A stretch of 63,768 bases of DNA from Ferrovum sp. (GTDB lineage: Bacteria > Pseudomonadota > Gammaproteobacteria > Burkholderiales > Ferrovaceae): NCBI GenBank assembly GCA_010435995.1, contig JAAGNR010000084.1, positions 1 to 63,768 on the forward strand, in the 5' to 3' direction. The position numbers were made by a program, and so were the translations under genes. Of this stretch, positions 61,635 through 63,768 are shown piece by piece. Every line of letters begins with the position of its first letter. Positions within the stretch are counted from its first letter, which is position 1. The notes under the pieces are model-generated. The model was not told the DNA's origin. It searched no databases and was given only the letters and a program-made list of their open reading frames with translations.

Positions 61635-62840
61635 GTGAAAAAAGTTTCGGTCAATGATTTGAAAGTTGGTATGTTTGTGCACGAGATTTGTGGCAGTTGG
61701 ATGGATCACCCCTTTTGGAAAACGTCCTTCATGCTGGAATCTCACAAGGATTTATTGACGTTGCAGAAAAGTAATATCCGCGAGGTATGGATCGATCCTG
61801 CCAAGGGCAGGGATGTGAGTCAGGTCAATGCCAGTCACCAAAACCTCGCTGAGTCGAGTGAAGTTTTGGTGGAGATGGAGGCGGAAGAAATATCGAGTAC
61901 TCCCTCGGTTCCGCGAAAAGCCACTTTTTTTGATGAGTTGGACCGTGCCCGGCGTATTCATGTTCGCTCCCGTGGCGTTGTGAACAGTTTGCTGGCGGAA
62001 TGTCGTATGGGTCTGCCCCCAAATTTGGAAGAAGCGGAAGGATTGGTGGAAGAAATCTCTAATTCCGTATTGCGCAATTCCGATGCCTTGGTCAGTTTGT
62101 TACATCACAAGCCGCGCTCCAGTTATCCCTATCTCCATGCGGTCTCCGTGAGTGCGTTGATGGTGGCTCTGGCCAAACAAATGGATTTTGATGCGTCGAT
62201 GCTGCGTCGGGCCGGGTTGGCCGGATTGCTGCTCGATGCGGGGATGGCCCTCATCCCACCGGAAATCGTGCATAAGCAGGGACAGTTGACGGATGAGGAA
62301 TTTGCTACGATAAAAACCCATGCGTTACTGGGGCGCGACTTGCTGTTCCGTTCAGGAGTGACTGACGAACTGGTGCTGGATGTGTGTTTGCATCATCATG
62401 AGCGGGCGGACGGTTTGGGTTATCCGGATCAGTTGCATGGTGAGATGATATCGGTGCATGCAGCTATGGGGGCGATTTGCGACGTGTATGATGCGGTGAC
62501 TTCCGAGCGCACCTATCACAAGGGTTGGGCACCAAATTATGCGATTCGCAAAATGGCTGACTGGCAAAAGGGTCAATTCGATCGAACGGCATTTCATGCC
62601 TTTGTGCGCTCGGTGGGCTTGTATCCTTCGGGTACTCTGGTACGTCTCAAGTCTGGGCGCCTCGGAACGGTGATCGAACAAAACGATCGAAGTCTGCTAT
62701 CGCCAGTGGTAAAAGTAATTTTTTCCATCAAGCAGAACGCGCGCATCGAGCCCGTATTGGTGGATCTGGGAAAAACAGACGACAGTATTCTGGGTGCTGA
62801 AGATCCCAAAAAATGGGCGCTAGAGGATATGGCGGTTTGA
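61635..62840 (+). CDS. HD-GYP-family protein with DUF3391 domain, HD histidine missing
   Basis: 401 residues from a GTG at 61635 with GAGGAAG upstream. The N terminus (about 1-60; VNDLKVGMFVHEICGSW) is a DUF3391 module; residues about 150-345 are HD-GYP, usually a cyclic-di-GMP phosphodiesterase. HHERADGLGYP (254-264) and DVYDAVTSERTY are intact, H168 and H229 are present, but the HD dyad reads LLLDAGM (L200-D201) instead of HD. Activity is therefore uncertain; it may be a sensor or a regulator by contact. It lies ten bases behind flgA and is probably co-transcribed. Confidence 0.85.
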   Translation: MKKVSVNDLKVGMFVHEICGSWMDHPFWKTSFMLESHKDLLTLQKSNIREVWIDPAKGRDVSQVNASHQNLAESSEVLVEMEAEEISSTPSVPRKATFFDELDRARRIHVRSRGVVNSLLAECRMGLPPNLEEAEGLVEEISNSVLRNSDALVSLLHHKPRSSYPYLHAVSVSALMVALAKQMDFDASMLRRAGLAGLLLDAGMALIPPEIVHKQGQLTDEEFATIKTHALLGRDLLFRSGVTDELVLDVCLHHHERADGLGYPDQLHGEMISVHAAMGAICDVYDAVTSERTYHKGWAPNYAIRKMADWQKGQFDRTAFHAFVRSVGLYPSGTLVRLKSGRLGTVIEQNDRSLLSPVVKVIFSIKQNARIEPVLVDLGKTDDSILGAEDPKKWALEDMAV

Positions 62841-62933
62841 CTGGGCTGGGTTTATCATGTCCCAATGGTTGGTGATCTGAGGTGGCGGAGTAGGGCTGTA
62901 ACTGTGAGTGGTGTGTGAGATGGGGGAGGAAAT

Positions 62934-63767
62934 ATGAGCAATCTGGATACCTCGATGACCTTGCCTCAATGGGTCTCATTTCTGGAGTCGGCTTCCTTGC
63001 CGGTACTGCAGAACAGCTTGGCTGATCTGGCTATGCTGCGTCAAGATGAAGAACAATTATCCGCTCTGAATGTGGCCCAAGTGATTTTGCGGGACCCCAT
63101 GCTTACGGCGCATCTGCTGCGTTATTTGCAACAGCATCGTTCGCGCCATCAGCAGGCGGAGATCGTTGAAGTAGAACAAGCAGTGATGATGTTGGGAATG
63201 AATAATTTTTTCGATCATGTTTTGCCCGGGTTGGTGGCCGTGGAGGAGGCGTTGGCAGGGTTTCCTGACGCCTTGAAAAATCTCGTGCGGGTGCTTGGTC
63301 GGGCAGAAAAGGCGGCAGAGTATGGGCGCGACTGGGCTATTCGCTTGAATGACCGACGATATGCCGAAGTGTATGTGGCAGCGCTATTGCATGATTTGGC
63401 GGAAATGTTGATGTGGTGTTTTGCTCCACAAGTCATGCTGACCATTCGGGCAGCCCAGGAGCAGGACAAAACCCTGCGCAGTCAGCTGATCCAGGAACAG
63501 GTTTTGGGTTTTACCTTGGTCGCTTTGCAACGCGAATTGGCAATAAATTGGGGGCTGCCGGAATTGCTTTTGACCCTCATGGGCGAGGCGGCTGGGCATT
63601 TGCCGCGGGTGCGCAATGTGGCATTGGCCGTGAATTTGGCGCGCCATTCGGCCAATGGCTGGGACGATGCGGCCCTCCCCGATGATTATACCGACATTGC
63701 CCAATTGTTGCGGATGACACCACAGGAGGTCCGGCATCTGGTGATTCCTGGGCGAATGGTAAAATAA
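62934..63767 (+). CDS. HDOD-domain signalling protein
   Basis: 277 residues dominated by an HDOD domain (LRDPMLTAHLLRYLQQHRSR, VEQAVMMLGMNNFFDHVLPG, LHDLAEMLMW), a helical relative of HD phosphohydrolases without established enzymatic activity, common in chemotaxis and c-di-GMP networks. GGAGGAAAT precedes the ATG. It is complete: the TAA ends one base before the window edge. The 93-bp gap from the HD-GYP gene shows no clear promoter. Confidence 0.85.
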   Translation: MSNLDTSMTLPQWVSFLESASLPVLQNSLADLAMLRQDEEQLSALNVAQVILRDPMLTAHLLRYLQQHRSRHQQAEIVEVEQAVMMLGMNNFFDHVLPGLVAVEEALAGFPDALKNLVRVLGRAEKAAEYGRDWAIRLNDRRYAEVYVAALLHDLAEMLMWCFAPQVMLTIRAAQEQDKTLRSQLIQEQVLGFTLVALQRELAINWGLPELLLTLMGEAAGHLPRVRNVALAVNLARHSANGWDDAALPDDYTDIAQLLRMTPQEVRHLVIPGRMVK

Positions 63768-63768
63768 A

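Noticed and set aside
1-63768. tRNA, rRNA, CRISPR arrays, insertion sequences, prophage
   Set aside because: No cloverleaf-like segment, regular spacer array, transposase or phage gene was seen; intergenic space is small and was read through.

Overview
The window looks like the chromosome of a motile, probably autotrophic betaproteobacterium. Evidence: the flagellar master regulator is FlhDC; the chemotaxis set includes CheZ; the FliT, FlgN and FlgM accessory proteins and a fliK-like/flhX pair are present; and a CbbR-type LysR regulator stands back to back with gap and pgk, as in Calvin-cycle bacteria. A Nitrosomonadales- or Ferrovum-like host would fit, but the sequence alone does not prove it. 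There are no rRNA or tRNA genes, insertion sequences or CRISPR arrays, and gene packing is dense.

Region 1 (1-11953) is housekeeping. It holds pgk, a gap gene broken by a single in-frame TAA, cbbR, an inositol-monophosphatase-family gene, rsmE, argA, yggX, phoU, rpiA and ilvA. It ends with an unusual secreted protein that fuses a calcineurin-like metallophosphoesterase to a ChaN-like domain.

Region 2 (11931-63767) is an essentially complete flagellar regulon in one block of about 52 kb. The minus-strand unit flhDC-motAB-cheV-cheV-cheY-cheZ-cheA gives the master regulator, one stator and the chemotaxis core. Diverging from it, flhB-flhA-flhF-flhG-fliA-motC-motD gives export gate parts, number and position control, sigma-28 and a second stator. 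Then flgM-flgN lie on minus, followed on plus by a ParA-like ATPase, a tail-anchored coiled-coil protein of unknown function, a diguanylate cyclase, and fliC-flaG-fliD-fliS-fliT-fliK2-flhX-ycgR. fliE diverges from fliF-G-H-I-J-K-L-M-N-O-P-Q-R. The rod, hook and ring genes flgB to flgL run on minus, and flgA, an HD-GYP-family protein and an HDOD protein close the window.

The regulatory wiring can be partly read. Exact matches to the sigma-28 consensus (TAAA, 15 bases, GCCGATAA) lie upstream of flgM, inside the 3' end of flgJ ahead of flgK-flgL, and, unexpectedly, upstream of flhDC. A one-mismatch copy precedes fliC. The flhDC site would let the late sigma factor feed back on the master regulator. 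Cyclic-di-GMP genes (a cyclase with an intact I-site, a YcgR brake, an HD-GYP protein lacking its HD histidine) are embedded in the locus. No cheW, cheR, cheB or chemoreceptor gene is present here.
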